Assembly (NCBI GenBank): GCA_035764525.1
Contig: DASTZB010000068.1
Span: 1-9,851, forward strand
Source: VBAS01 sp035764525
Lineage (GTDB): Bacteria > Bacteroidota > Bacteroidia > Chitinophagales > Chitinophagaceae
DNA: 9,851 bases
Direction: 5' to 3'
Shown here one piece after another: positions 1 to 6,992 of the stretch. Numbering within the stretch: position 1 is the stretch's first letter; each line of letters opens with the position of its first letter. The translations under genes and the position numbers were made by a program. The notes below the pieces were generated by a model. That model did not search any database. It was not told the DNA's origin and worked only from the letters and a program-made list of their open reading frames with translations.

Positions 1-2
1 TC

Positions 3-575
3 GTCAGGGAAACTTTTGTTGTCTCCCAAACCGATGCCAGTGATCTTCGCATTGATAGTGTGTTTGTGCAATCAGATGTGAAAGGAGAATTAATTTACCC
101 TGCAAGTTATGGAGCAGGTATTATAGCTGAGCAATTGCCAGATGTCAATAAGAACGGCTGGCTTTTTGGAGTTGATTATTTAAGTACCAATTGGGATAAT
201 TATCGTTTTAATGGACAACCAGATGCCGTAAAAACTAACTGGCAACTGAGAGTCGGTGGTCAGCTTAGGCCACGAATAAAAAATAGTTATAAAAATCTCT
301 TAGCATACCGGGCGGGTGCGTTCTTCGGAGACGATTATATTTACATAAATAATCAAAAACTCCCGGTATGGGGAATCACGGGTGGCATCACTTTACCTAT
401 AGCCAATCTTAAAGACGCATCCAGCAGGTTCCGTAACCAAAAATCCGTTGTAAATATTTCGGCAGAATATCTGAAAAGAGGCAATAACGATAACCCTATA
501 AATGAAGATCTGTTCAGGATCTCGTTCGGATTTACTTTAAGCGATTTTTGGTTTACAAAACGCAAATACGAATAG
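3..575 (+). CDS. Outer-membrane beta-barrel protein, C-terminal part (5' end outside window)
   Basis: The frame is open from the left edge, so the gene begins outside the window; a GTG at position 60 lies inside it and is not taken as the start. The visible 190 residues are rich in alternating polar/hydrophobic stretches with Gly and aromatic residues (for example ITGGITLPIA and RISFGFTLSDFWF), as in amphipathic beta strands, and there is no long hydrophobic helix. The C-terminus ends in a strand plus a short basic tail (FWFTKRKYE). From memory, genes of this type, annotated as outer-membrane proteins, sit just upstream of lptC in Bacteroidota, and here lptC starts 33 bp downstream on the same strand, so co-transcription is likely. 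The role is unknown; a porin or FadL/OmpP1-like barrel is possible, and an LPS-related role is only suggested by position. Confidence 0.75.
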   Translation, partial: VRETFVVSQTDASDLRIDSVFVQSDVKGELIYPASYGAGIIAEQLPDVNKNGWLFGVDYLSTNWDNYRFNGQPDAVKTNWQLRVGGQLRPRIKNSYKNLLAYRAGAFFGDDYIYINNQKLPVWGITGGITLPIANLKDASSRFRNQKSVVNISAEYLKRGNNDNPINEDLFRISFGFTLSDFWFTKRKYE

Positions 576-608
576 AGGTTATTGTAATTTGAATCTTAAT
601 CTTTTTAT

Positions 609-1226
609 GTGACCAGCTTCTGCAACTATATTACGCTTTCGTTGCGACGCTCCATTCATCTTTCTTATCGCTATTCAACACATTTACTTTGTACCTTATT
701 CCTTGTTCCATTATTTTTCTCTTCCTGTGAAAACGATCCTAAAGAAATTGAAGATTGGACAAAAAAGGCAGAACTGAGAGAAGAAGCAAAAACAATTGAA
801 AGTTATTTAAGCCAGTCAGGCGTGATGAAGGCAAAACTTACTGCTCCATTAATGTATCGTTATCAACGTGACACTGTCTTTACAGAATTTCCCAATACAC
901 TGCATGTAGATTTTTATGATGATAGCGTAAGAGTTGAAAGTTGGTTGACGGCTAACTATGGTATTTATTACGATAACCTCAATAAAGTTTTTCTTCGTGA
1001 TAGTGTAATGGTGATCAACAACGATGGCGACACATTACGTACCCCTGAGCTTTGGTGGGATCAAAACTCACAAAAATTTTATACTGATAAACCTGCAAGA
1101 CTTGACGGAAAAGATAAACACCTAACCGGTACACAGGGCCTTGAGGCCACCCAGGATCTTAGAATAATTCAGTTCAAATATCCCATCGGTCCTTTCGATA
1201 TTAAAGAAGGGAATATGCCTCAATAA
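609..1226 (+). CDS. lptC: LPS export ABC transporter periplasmic lipoprotein LptC
   Basis: LptC links the inner-membrane LptBFG transporter to the periplasmic LptA bridge and passes lipopolysaccharide outward. The 205-residue product has a hydrophobic segment (about residues 26-37) ending in a lipobox (FFSSC, Cys40), as expected for Bacteroidota LptC, which is often a lipoprotein. The mature part shows the family pattern: KAKLTAPLM, FPNTLHVDFYDD, LTANYGIYY, LRTPELWWDQ and a GTQGLEATQDL region near the end. Length is ordinary. The start is uncertain: no ATG lies in frame before the lipobox, so GTG 609 or TTG 642 must be used. An ATG at 607 overlaps the GTG but is followed at once by TGA. The N-terminus before the hydrophobic segment is therefore longer than usual and basic. 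It follows a beta-barrel gene by 33 bp. Confidence 0.88.
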   Translation: MTSFCNYITLSLRRSIHLSYRYSTHLLCTLFLVPLFFSSCENDPKEIEDWTKKAELREEAKTIESYLSQSGVMKAKLTAPLMYRYQRDTVFTEFPNTLHVDFYDDSVRVESWLTANYGIYYDNLNKVFLRDSVMVINNDGDTLRTPELWWDQNSQKFYTDKPARLDGKDKHLTGTQGLEATQDLRIIQFKYPIGPFDIKEGNMPQ

Positions 1227-1274
1227 TTTTTTCCCTCGCATCAAACATCGAACTTCGGACCTTAAAAATTTTGT

Positions 1275-2264
1275 ATGGAATACAGGCGAATGGGTAAATC
1301 CGGTTTACAACTTAGCGTTCTTTCCTATGGTAGCTGGGTCACATTTCACAAACAACTTGATGATAGCAAGGCGGACGAGCTGATGGGCATTGCTTATGAT
1401 AATGGTGTAAACTTTTTTGATAATGCGGAAGTGTATAGTCGTGGCGAAAGTGAAAAAATAATGGGAAGAGTTTTAAAAAATAAAGAATGGGATCGTACTT
1501 CTTATACTGTTAGCAGCAAAGCATTCTGGGGTTGGCATGGTCCTGATAATAAGCCAACACAAAAAGGTCTTAGCAGGAAACATCTTACAGAAGCTTGTCA
1601 TGAAGCACTGCAACGAATGCAATTAGATTATCTCGATCTCTATTTCTGCCATCGCCCGGATAAGTCTGTTCCAATGGAAGAAGTGGTATGGACAATGAAC
1701 ATTCTTATTCAACAAGGGAAAATTTTGTACTGGGGCACCAGTGAATGGAGTGCACAGGAAATTATGGAAGCACACATGATAGCAGAAAAATATCATTTGA
1801 TCGGCCCTTCAGTTGAACAACCAGAGTATAATTTATTTCACCGGCAAAAAATGGAAAACGATTACCTGAAAATTTTCAAAGACATTGGAATGGGCACAAC
1901 CATATGGAGCCCTTTAGCAAGTGGTCTGCTTACAGGAAAATATAATAACGGGATTCCGGAAGATTCAAGAATGGGCATTCCCGGGTTTGAATGGCTAAAA
2001 GAAAAAGTTATAGTAAATGAAAAGATTGAAAAAGTAAAAAAATTAAAAGGCATATCAGATAAATTAGGAACCAACCTTGCCACTCTGTCTATTGCCTGGT
2101 GTATTGCAAACCCAAATGTAACTACTGCAATTCTTGGCGCTACAAAAAAAGAACAGCTGCAACAAAACCTTGCAGCACTTGAATTATACCCGAAACTTGA
2201 TGAGGAGATCATGAAAGAGATAGATTCAATAATGGGCACAAAACCTCGATTGCCGGAGCATTAA
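1275..2264 (+). CDS. Aldo/keto reductase, Kv-beta-like (AKR6-type) subgroup
   Basis: NAD(P)H-dependent oxidoreductase with a TIM-barrel fold, expected to be cytoplasmic, 329 residues and full length. The catalytic tetrad is visible: Asp49 and Tyr54 in FFDNAEVYSRG, Lys82 in SSKAFWG and His126 in CHRPD. Kv-beta proteins carry Asn at the last position, so the His here is closer to a working reductase. Cofactor-binding and subgroup motifs are present: QPEYNLFHR, WSPLASGLLTGKY followed by GIPEDSR, and near the C-terminus LGATKKEQLQQNL. These match the voltage-gated K+ channel beta-subunit-like branch common in bacteria; there is no channel gene in the window, so a role with a channel is not implied. 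The start ATG is 48 bp after lptC, and an intrinsic terminator follows 7 bp after the stop. The physiological substrate (an aldehyde or ketone) cannot be told. Confidence 0.93.
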   Translation: MEYRRMGKSGLQLSVLSYGSWVTFHKQLDDSKADELMGIAYDNGVNFFDNAEVYSRGESEKIMGRVLKNKEWDRTSYTVSSKAFWGWHGPDNKPTQKGLSRKHLTEACHEALQRMQLDYLDLYFCHRPDKSVPMEEVVWTMNILIQQGKILYWGTSEWSAQEIMEAHMIAEKYHLIGPSVEQPEYNLFHRQKMENDYLKIFKDIGMGTTIWSPLASGLLTGKYNNGIPEDSRMGIPGFEWLKEKVIVNEKIEKVKKLKGISDKLGTNLATLSIAWCIANPNVTTAILGATKKEQLQQNLAALELYPKLDEEIMKEIDSIMGTKPRLPEH

Positions 2265-2271
2265 ATAAAAA

Positions 2272-2305
2272 ATCCTCCGGTGTTAGGCGGAGGATAGTTT
2301 TTTTT
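2272..2305 (+). terminator. Intrinsic terminator after the aldo/keto reductase
   Basis: A perfect 8-bp GC-rich stem, ATCCTCCG (2272-2279) with CGGAGGAT (2288-2295), closes an 8-base loop and is followed after two bases by eight T residues (2298-2305). It begins 7 bp after the reductase stop codon. Confidence 0.92.
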
Positions 2306-2544
2306 CAAGCTCAATTAACCTTAAAGCATTTCAACGGATACGGGATTTCGATTTTGGTTTTTCATCAGGCCCTGGATTAAAACGGGTCCCTGAATTTTCA
2401 TATAAAATAAGAGCAAGAAGAAAGTTGACTGATACGGATTTTACTTTGGTTTATCAGGATTATGGATTAAGAACTTCTGGACGGTTTTGGACATTGGATA
2501 TTGGATGCAGTAACCTTACCAATCAACTTCTGGTACAAACATAA
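2305..2544 (+). pseudogene. Orphan reading frame without a start codon, possible 3' remnant of a lost gene
   Basis: The frame ending at TAA 2542-2544 is open back to about 2287, some 80 codons, and contains no ATG; the first common alternative start (TTG) is far inside. The translation looks protein-like, with stretches such as DFDFGFSSGPGLK, TDFTLVYQDYGL and GRFWTLDIG that alternate hydrophobic and polar residues as beta strands do. It begins directly in the U-tract of the previous gene's terminator, leaving no room for a 5' end, yet a second terminator lies 22 bp after its stop. The simplest reading is that a deletion removed the 5' part of a gene and left its 3' end with the terminator. 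I do not recognise the family; a chance open frame cannot be excluded. Confidence 0.4.
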
Positions 2545-2566
2545 TGTCCGTTAATGGATTGCAAAA

Positions 2567-2589
2567 GAGCAAAACTGCTCCTTTTTTTT
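2567..2589 (+). terminator. Intrinsic terminator after the orphan frame
   Basis: A short stem GAGCA (2567-2571) with TGCTC (2576-2580) closes a tetraloop AAAC and is followed by C and eight T residues (2582-2589). The stem is only 5 bp, but the tight loop and long T-tract are typical. It lies 22 bp downstream of the TAA of the orphan reading frame. Confidence 0.65.
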
Positions 2590-2629
2590 ACTGTCTTTTT
2601 TACTGGCGGGCTCGTAGATTTACGTGGGG

Positions 2630-2646
2630 TTCAAACTCAATTTGAA
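2630..2646. repeat. Short inverted repeat upstream of the SDR gene
   Basis: TTCAAA (2630-2635) and TTTGAA (2641-2646) form a 6-bp dyad with a 5-base spacer, 36 bp before the start codon of the dehydrogenase. It could be a small operator or a chance dyad in AT-rich DNA. No convincing promoter could be placed next to it. Apart from the two terminators and the orphan frame, nothing else was recognised in the 418-bp gap before this gene. Confidence 0.2.
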
Positions 2647-2682
2647 ACTCCTTTACCTATCTTCATTGCCTAAATCATTGAT

Positions 2683-3504
2683 ATGTTATTAAATAACAAA
2701 ACAGCTTTTATCACTGGCGCCAGCCGTGGTATAGGGAAGGCTATTGCTTTACGACTTGCTAAAACTGGTGCGAACATAGTTATTGCAGCAAAATCAGTTG
2801 AAGAGAACCCAAAATTGGGCGGAACAATTTTTTCAGCAGCTGAAGAAATAGAAAAAGCCGGCGGTAAGGCATTACCTGTTCAATGTGACATTCGTTTTGA
2901 AGATCAAATACAGGCGGCAATTGATAAAGCAGTTGCTCAATTCGGCGGCATTGATATTGTTATTAATAATGCTTCTGCTATTTCACTTGCACCTACTGAA
3001 CAAACAGAACCAAAACGTTTTGACCTGATGCATGATATTAATATAAGAGGAACTTTTTTTGTTACAAAGTCATGTATACCTTATTTAAAGAAATCTTCCA
3101 ATGCACATATACTTACATTATCACCGCCGATCAATTTAAATCCAAAGTGGTTGGCAGGTCATGTAGCCTATACTATAACAAAATTCAGTATGAGCATGAT
3201 GGCAATTGGATGGGCGGCAGAATTGAAACAATATCGAATTGCATCAAATGCGCTGTGGCCAAGAACAACGATTGATACAGCTGCTGTAAGAAATTTATTA
3301 GGCGGCGAAACATTGGCTAAAATGAGTCGTACACCCGATATACTTGCTGATGCTGCATTCCATATTTTAACTAAACCATCAGCAGATTGTACCGGTAATT
3401 GTTTTATTGATGAAGATGTGATGATGAAAGAAGGCATAACAGATCTATCACATTATAATGTAGTGCCTGGTGCAAACTTATACAGAGATCTGTATGTAGA
3501 TTAA
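2683..3504 (+). CDS. Short-chain dehydrogenase/reductase, HSDL2-like
   Basis: Rossmann-fold NAD(P)-dependent oxidoreductase of 273 residues. Visible motifs are the cofactor loop TGASRGIG (11-18), NNAS (95-98), Asn120, catalytic Ser147 and the YxxxK pair Tyr163/Lys167. The segment LSPPINLNPKW (146-156), the stretch around AYTITKFSMSMM and NALWPRTTIDTAA (189-201) are characteristic of the HSDL2 branch, which is distinct from FabG-type reductases. Animal HSDL2 proteins have an added C-terminal SCP2 lipid-binding domain, which is absent here, as is usual for bacterial members. Family members are associated with lipid or fatty-acid metabolism, but the substrate is not known. The gene stands alone: a terminator lies upstream and lysS converges on it from downstream. 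ATG 2683 fits the usual distance from the N-terminus to the first beta strand. Confidence 0.92.
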   Translation: MLLNNKTAFITGASRGIGKAIALRLAKTGANIVIAAKSVEENPKLGGTIFSAAEEIEKAGGKALPVQCDIRFEDQIQAAIDKAVAQFGGIDIVINNASAISLAPTEQTEPKRFDLMHDINIRGTFFVTKSCIPYLKKSSNAHILTLSPPINLNPKWLAGHVAYTITKFSMSMMAIGWAAELKQYRIASNALWPRTTIDTAAVRNLLGGETLAKMSRTPDILADAAFHILTKPSADCTGNCFIDEDVMMKEGITDLSHYNVVPGANLYRDLYVD

Positions 3505-3531
3505 AAAACCCGGCAAAAAAATTACCGGGTT
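3503..3531 (-). terminator. Terminator hairpin between convergent SDR and lysS
   Basis: Arms AACCCGG (3507-3513) and CCGGGTT (3525-3531) form a perfect 7-bp stem with an 11-base loop. On the minus strand the stem is followed by a run of Ts (complement of the A-run 3503-3508, partly within the stem), so it best serves lysS transcripts, although it lies 113 bp beyond the lysS stop. On the plus strand the following sequence is only weakly T-rich (TATCTTCTCT), but the hairpin sits directly after the SDR stop and may terminate both transcripts. Confidence 0.7.
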
Positions 3532-3644
3532 ATCTTCTCTCATGTGTATAGTGATGAGCCTTAGCTTTAGTTGGCGGTCAGAAAGCTACAAAAATATTTT
3601 TCAAAAAATTAATGGCAAAAAAATTATCTGGATAAACTGTGCAT

Positions 3645-5171
3645 TTACTCATCATCTTTCTTTTCTGGTCTCATCATTGGAAATAAAAGTACATCCTGTA
3701 TCGAAGATTGATTTAACAACAGCATGCAAATACGATCTATTCCAAAACCAATACCCGCTGTTGGCGGCATTCCATATTCCAATGCCCTTAAAAAATCATG
3801 GTCAATAAACATTGCTTCATCATCACCGCGTTCCATCAGTTTAGTTTGTTCTTCAAAACGGTCACGCTGATCAATAGGATCATTTAACTCACTATAGGCA
3901 TTCGCAATTTCTTTTCCATTTACCATCAACTCAAATCTCTCCACGAATCCTTCTTTGCTCCTGTGCTTTTTCGTGAGCGGACTCATTTCTTTTGGATAGT
4001 CAATAATAAAAGTCGGTTGTACAAAATGTTTTTCACATTTCTCACTGAATATTTCATCGATGAGTTTTCCTTTACCCATTGTTTTATCAACATGAATATG
4101 CAATTGCTTGCAAACACTGCGTAAGTGTTCTTCACTCATATTACTGATGTCAAAACCAGTATGTTCTTTAATAGCATCGGTCATCGTTACACGACGATAA
4201 GGTGCTTTGAAATCAATTTCTTTTCCATCGACAATTGTTTTTGTAGTTCCATTTACAGCCAGCGCAGCCTTTTCAAGAAGCTGCTCGGTTGTTTCCATCA
4301 TCCACACATAATCTTTATAGGCAACATAAAACTCCAATACTGTAAACTCCGGATTATGTGTGCGATCCATTCCTTCGTTACGGAAGTTGCGGCTGAATTC
4401 ATATACCCAATCAAACCCACCAACAATTAATCTTTTTAAATAAAGCTCATTGGCAATACGCATGTACATCGGGATGTCTAATGCATTGTGATGTGTTGCA
4501 AATGGTCTTGCGGCAGCACCACCGGGTATGCTTTGTAAAACAGGAGTATCTACTTCCAATGCTCCCCGTTCATTTAAAAACTCACGGATCGCATTTACCA
4601 GTTTCGTTCTTTTGGTAAAAACTTCTTTTACTTCAGGATTAATTATGAGATCAGCATAACGCTGGCGGTATTTGAATTCAGGATCAGTAACTGCATCAAA
4701 TGTTTGTCCTTCTGCTTCTTTAACTATTGGTAAAGGTTTTAATGCTTTTGCAAGAATGGAGAGCTCCTTTACATGAATTGAAGTTTCTCCCGTCTTTGTT
4801 TTAAACACATAACCTTTTACACCAATGATATCACCAATGTCAATACATTTTTTCCAGATGATATCATAAAGTGTTTTGTCTTCGCCGGGACAAATATCGT
4901 CTCGCTTAATATATAATTGTATGCGACCAGATGAGTCCTGTATCACGGCAAAGTTTGCTTTACCCATATCACGAATGCTCATGATGCGGCCTGCCACACA
5001 TATATCTTTAAATGTTTCCTTATTCTCATCATTAAAGTGTTGCTTAATATTCGCTGCGTTATCATTTACAGGAAATAGTTCTGCCGGATATGGATCGATC
5101 CCCATTCCTAAAAGATCACCTAATTTTTCTCTGCGTATTTGTTCCTGTTCTGATAAATGAGATGTATTCAT
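3645..5171 (-). CDS. lysS: Lysine--tRNA ligase (class II)
   Basis: Class II lysyl-tRNA synthetase, charging tRNA-Lys with lysine in the cytoplasm; 508 residues, the usual length. An N-terminal OB-fold anticodon-binding domain (about 56-145) precedes the catalytic core. Motif 1 lies around 195-213 (FLNERGALEVDTP), motif 2 around 257-280 (FRNEGMDRTHNPEFT), and motif 3 near the C-terminus (GIGFGIDRICMLL, 473-485), followed by the typical tail NQSSIQDVLLFPMMRPEK. I chose ATG 5171, giving MNTSHLSEQEQIRREKL, over a TTG at 5195: the TTG lies inside the -7 promoter element (5193-5200) and so could not be in the transcript, and family members begin close to the LSEQEQ segment. The gene is transcribed from its own promoter and converges on the SDR gene. 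Confidence 0.97.
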   Translation of the reverse strand: MNTSHLSEQEQIRREKLGDLLGMGIDPYPAELFPVNDNAANIKQHFNDENKETFKDICVAGRIMSIRDMGKANFAVIQDSSGRIQLYIKRDDICPGEDKTLYDIIWKKCIDIGDIIGVKGYVFKTKTGETSIHVKELSILAKALKPLPIVKEAEGQTFDAVTDPEFKYRQRYADLIINPEVKEVFTKRTKLVNAIREFLNERGALEVDTPVLQSIPGGAAARPFATHHNALDIPMYMRIANELYLKRLIVGGFDWVYEFSRNFRNEGMDRTHNPEFTVLEFYVAYKDYVWMMETTEQLLEKAALAVNGTTKTIVDGKEIDFKAPYRRVTMTDAIKEHTGFDISNMSEEHLRSVCKQLHIHVDKTMGKGKLIDEIFSEKCEKHFVQPTFIIDYPKEMSPLTKKHRSKEGFVERFELMVNGKEIANAYSELNDPIDQRDRFEEQTKLMERGDDEAMFIDHDFLRALEYGMPPTAGIGFGIDRICMLLLNQSSIQDVLLFPMMRPEKKDDE

Positions 5172-5737
5172 TGCCCAATTCTTAAAGTGCCGCAAAGGTA
5201 CTGGTTAGAGGCAGAAAAGGCAAAAGGTATATACTTGCATTTGTTTGAAAGTATATACCTTTTATAGAAGTAGTCTATAGGTTTATTTTTAATGCAATAG
5301 CAGGATAAGAACTTTGAACGAAAGATTGCCTTTGAAAAAATCGTTGCTTTTTCCATTTTTATATTCGTTGTCATATTCATAGCCCTTTTCTTATTTTTTC
5401 CTGAAGCAATAAATAGAGGAATAGAACCTAACATTGCTGCTGTGCCTGCCACCAAAAGAATAGTTTCGGCTGTATAGTTGTTTTGTGGAGCAGGTTCCGC
5501 TGAAAAAACCCCAGCGAAAATATTTATATAATCTTCTTCAACTTTTGGACTGGCAAGCAGGGCACTTGTTGTTGATAATGCAAATCCGCCGCCCAATAAA
5601 ATCCATGCTGCTGTTTTCTGGTTTTTACTTTTTTTAAGATAATCAGTTTTTACAGCTGGTAAATTGTTGGGAATTGACTGGCAGAAGCACGCTGCTGGAA
5701 ATAATAACAGCAGTGTATAAAGAATGATCTTTTTCAT
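5168..5737 (-). CDS. Small secreted/membrane protein, paralogue A, with C-terminal frameshift
   Basis: I do not know the function. The product starts with a signal peptide (MKKIILYTLLLLFPAACFCQ), followed by a DYLKKSKNQKTAAW segment (32-45), a hydrophobic stretch (about 43-63), a loop, a second hydrophobic stretch (about 92-111) and a basic motif SIPLFIASGKNKKRA. It is a paralogue of the gene at 7109-7522. As sequenced, the frame runs to TGA 5168 and overlaps lysS, but from residue 135 the sequence stops resembling its sister. Removing one T from the T6 tract (plus-strand A-run 5335-5340) gives QRQSFVQSSYPAIALKINL and a stop at 5275-5277, matching the sister to the last residue. I therefore regard 5275-5737 as the ancestral gene. 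The start is placed at ATG 5737 because of the signal peptide; ATG 5800 overlaps the upstream stop (ATGA) but would bury the signal peptide. Confidence 0.7.
   Translation of the reverse strand: MKKIILYTLLLLFPAACFCQSIPNNLPAVKTDYLKKSKNQKTAAWILLGGGFALSTTSALLASPKVEEDYINIFAGVFSAEPAPQNNYTAETILLVAGTAAMLGSIPLFIASGKNKKRAMNMTTNIKMEKATIFSKAIFRSKFLSCYCIKNKPIDYFYKRYILSNKCKYIPFAFSASNQYLCGTLRIGQ
5193..5224 (-). promoter_or_regulatory. Bacteroidota-type promoter of lysS
   Basis: On the minus strand TTTG (complement of 5221-5224) and TACCTTTG (complement of 5193-5200) are separated by 20 bp. This matches the known Bacteroidota consensus of a -33 TTTG and a -7 TAnnTTTG with about 19-21 bp between them. Transcription would begin near 5186-5189, giving lysS a leader of under 20 bases before ATG 5171. 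The -33 element lies at the edge of the inverted repeat 5222-5263. Confidence 0.75.
5222..5263 (-). terminator. Perfect 15-bp inverted repeat, probable terminator
   Basis: AAAAGGTATATACTT (5222-5236) and its exact reverse complement (5249-5263) enclose a 12-base loop. On the minus strand the right side of the stem ends in CCTTTT followed by GCCTTTT, a modest U-rich tail. The repeat begins 11 bp after the ancestral (frameshift-corrected) stop codon of the upstream small-protein gene at 5275. That placement is typical of an intrinsic terminator. Because one arm touches the -33 box of the lysS promoter, binding of a regulator is an alternative. Confidence 0.6.
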
Positions 5738-5760
5738 AATAGCAAATTTTAATAACTGAA

Positions 5761-5790
5761 TCGAGACGGCGACGTAGCTCGACTTCGCGT
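5761..5790. other. GC-rich patch between beta-helix gene and paralogue A
   Basis: This 30-bp stretch is far richer in G+C and in CG dinucleotides than its AT-rich surroundings. It contains a 5-bp dyad, TCGAG (5761-5765) and CTCGA (5778-5782), with a 12-base spacer. It falls in the 59-bp gap between the beta-helix stop and the signal-peptide start of paralogue A. It might be a dispersed intergenic repeat or an mRNA structure; only one copy is in the window. Confidence 0.25.
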
Positions 5791-5796
5791 TTTTAA

Positions 5797-6981
5797 TCAA
5801 TTACAAACTGGCAAGGCTGAAGGATAGGAAGTAGAAAAATGGTTAGCACTCCAGCAATTGTTAGTCCCTGATCCGTCCCATAAAAGATCAACACCAGGTA
5901 ACGGAATTCCTACAGGAGGAGCAGCTCCATTATTTCCAAGTACGTTGTTGATTATTTTAGCTCCATCCGGATTAGGTTCGATATCAGCAAAAGCCTCCGG
6001 GGGCAGGCCGGCGAGTGCACCTAAGATCACCGTGCTTACTGTTGCAATGCCCACAAAATTGTTGTCCTTGATGTTATTGCCTTTTGCCGTAACATTGTCT
6101 ACTCCAACAACAAGAATACCTGAACCTGAAGGAACAAAGGATTCAAAGCCACCTCCGGGTTCTGCAAAATTGATATGATTGTTGCCGTAAACATGATTAT
6201 CACTAACTAAGATATTTGTTGATGTTTTTTGAGTAAGACCGGGTAATAAGACAACAAGAATGCCACAAACATTATCGTAAGATTGATTTTTTGAAACAGC
6301 TACATTTGAGCAATTCTCAACTTCTAATCCATTCACATTGGCGAAAGCGATATTGTATTCCAGGGTAATATTTTCAGATTGACCAATATAGAGACCAGTA
6401 TCTGTATGTCCGGTAGCAGAGCAATGTTCTATTAGACCACCTTTACAAAACAGCGGGAACAAACCATACTCACCGTTGTTTTTTGTATCAACATGGGATA
6501 ATAAAAAATTGTCTGCCCGAATCATAAACACTCCATTTTCTTCAAAGTTTTGTATAGTAACATTTTTTAAAACAAATCCATCGCCATTACTACGAACCGT
6601 AATGCCATTATCTTCATCTCCGGGATTTTCAATTATTACCCCTTCGTTGGTAGAACCTGTTAGTCCAATCAATTGGATCCCGGGCTTATTAACAACAATG
6701 GCTTCCTTGTAGGTACCGGCTTCAATCTGAATGATGTCCCCGGAATTCGCTGCATCAACTGCGGCCTGGATGGAGCCACCGGCATGAACTATTATATCCG
6801 GAGCTTTGCTTTTTGATGATGTCGTTCTTGTCTCCTGATTTAAGGGTTCGTCACTACCGGATGGCAAAAATTCTTTTTTACATCCGGACATTAATGTTGT
6901 AATTGAAAAAACAATCGCAAATACCCATTTTGTTTTTATAAACATAAAATTGGGTTGGCAAAACTGTTGTAAATTTTTCAT
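5797..6981 (-). CDS. Right-handed parallel beta-helix lipoprotein
   Basis: The 394-residue product has an N-terminal hydrophobic segment (about 19-31) and a lipobox-like MSGC with Cys34, followed by a low-complexity Ser/Thr/Lys linker (about 40-60). From residue 62 it shows SIQAAVDAANSGDIIQIEAG, the usual first coil of pectate-lyase/NosD-like beta-helices, and then repeated coils with Asn- and Gly-rich turns: FVLKNVTIQNF, HTDTGLYIGQSENITLEYN, NGLEVENCSNVAVSKN, VCGILVVLLPG. This order resembles the family of parallel beta-helix repeat proteins of about 300-400 residues that have no assigned function (I recall a TIGRFAM model for it); no polysaccharide-lyase catalytic residues were recognised. 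It is probably anchored to the outer membrane. A strong Shine-Dalgarno site supports ATG 6981 over an internal ATG at 6945. It lies between two paralogous small-protein genes, probably in one transcript. Confidence 0.85.
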   Translation of the reverse strand: MKNLQQFCQPNFMFIKTKWVFAIVFSITTLMSGCKKEFLPSGSDEPLNQETRTTSSKSKAPDIIVHAGGSIQAAVDAANSGDIIQIEAGTYKEAIVVNKPGIQLIGLTGSTNEGVIIENPGDEDNGITVRSNGDGFVLKNVTIQNFEENGVFMIRADNFLLSHVDTKNNGEYGLFPLFCKGGLIEHCSATGHTDTGLYIGQSENITLEYNIAFANVNGLEVENCSNVAVSKNQSYDNVCGILVVLLPGLTQKTSTNILVSDNHVYGNNHINFAEPGGGFESFVPSGSGILVVGVDNVTAKGNNIKDNNFVGIATVSTVILGALAGLPPEAFADIEPNPDGAKIINNVLGNNGAAPPVGIPLPGVDLLWDGSGTNNCWSANHFSTSYPSALPVCN

Positions 6982-6987
6982 TGTAAA

Positions 6988-6992
6988 CTCCT
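6988..6992 (-). promoter_or_regulatory. Strong Shine-Dalgarno site of the beta-helix gene
   Basis: The minus strand reads AAAAAGGAGTTTACAATG, placing AGGAG six bases before ATG 6981. Bacteroidota generally initiate without such sites, and none of the other genes here has one as clear. It decides the start in favour of 6981 over the internal ATG 6945. Confidence 0.65.

Noticed and set aside
2615..2622. TAGATTTA as a possible -7 promoter element for the SDR gene
   Set aside because: It has one mismatch to TAnnTTTG at the important last G, and no TTTG lies at the right distance upstream.
4876..5160. Plus-strand open frame opposite the 5' part of lysS
   Set aside because: Antisense shadow of a certain lysS coding region, with no protein features of its own.
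5168..5800. A 210-residue reading from ATG 5800 to TGA 5168, overlapping both neighbours by ATGA
   Set aside because: The internal Met at 5737 begins a clear signal peptide that matches the start of paralogue B, and the 3' part beyond 5335 is explained by a one-base frameshift and crosses the lysS promoter.
5858..6178. Plus-strand open frame inside the beta-helix gene
   Set aside because: Antisense shadow: Pro/Ser-rich, no family similarity, fully covered by the well-supported beta-helix gene.
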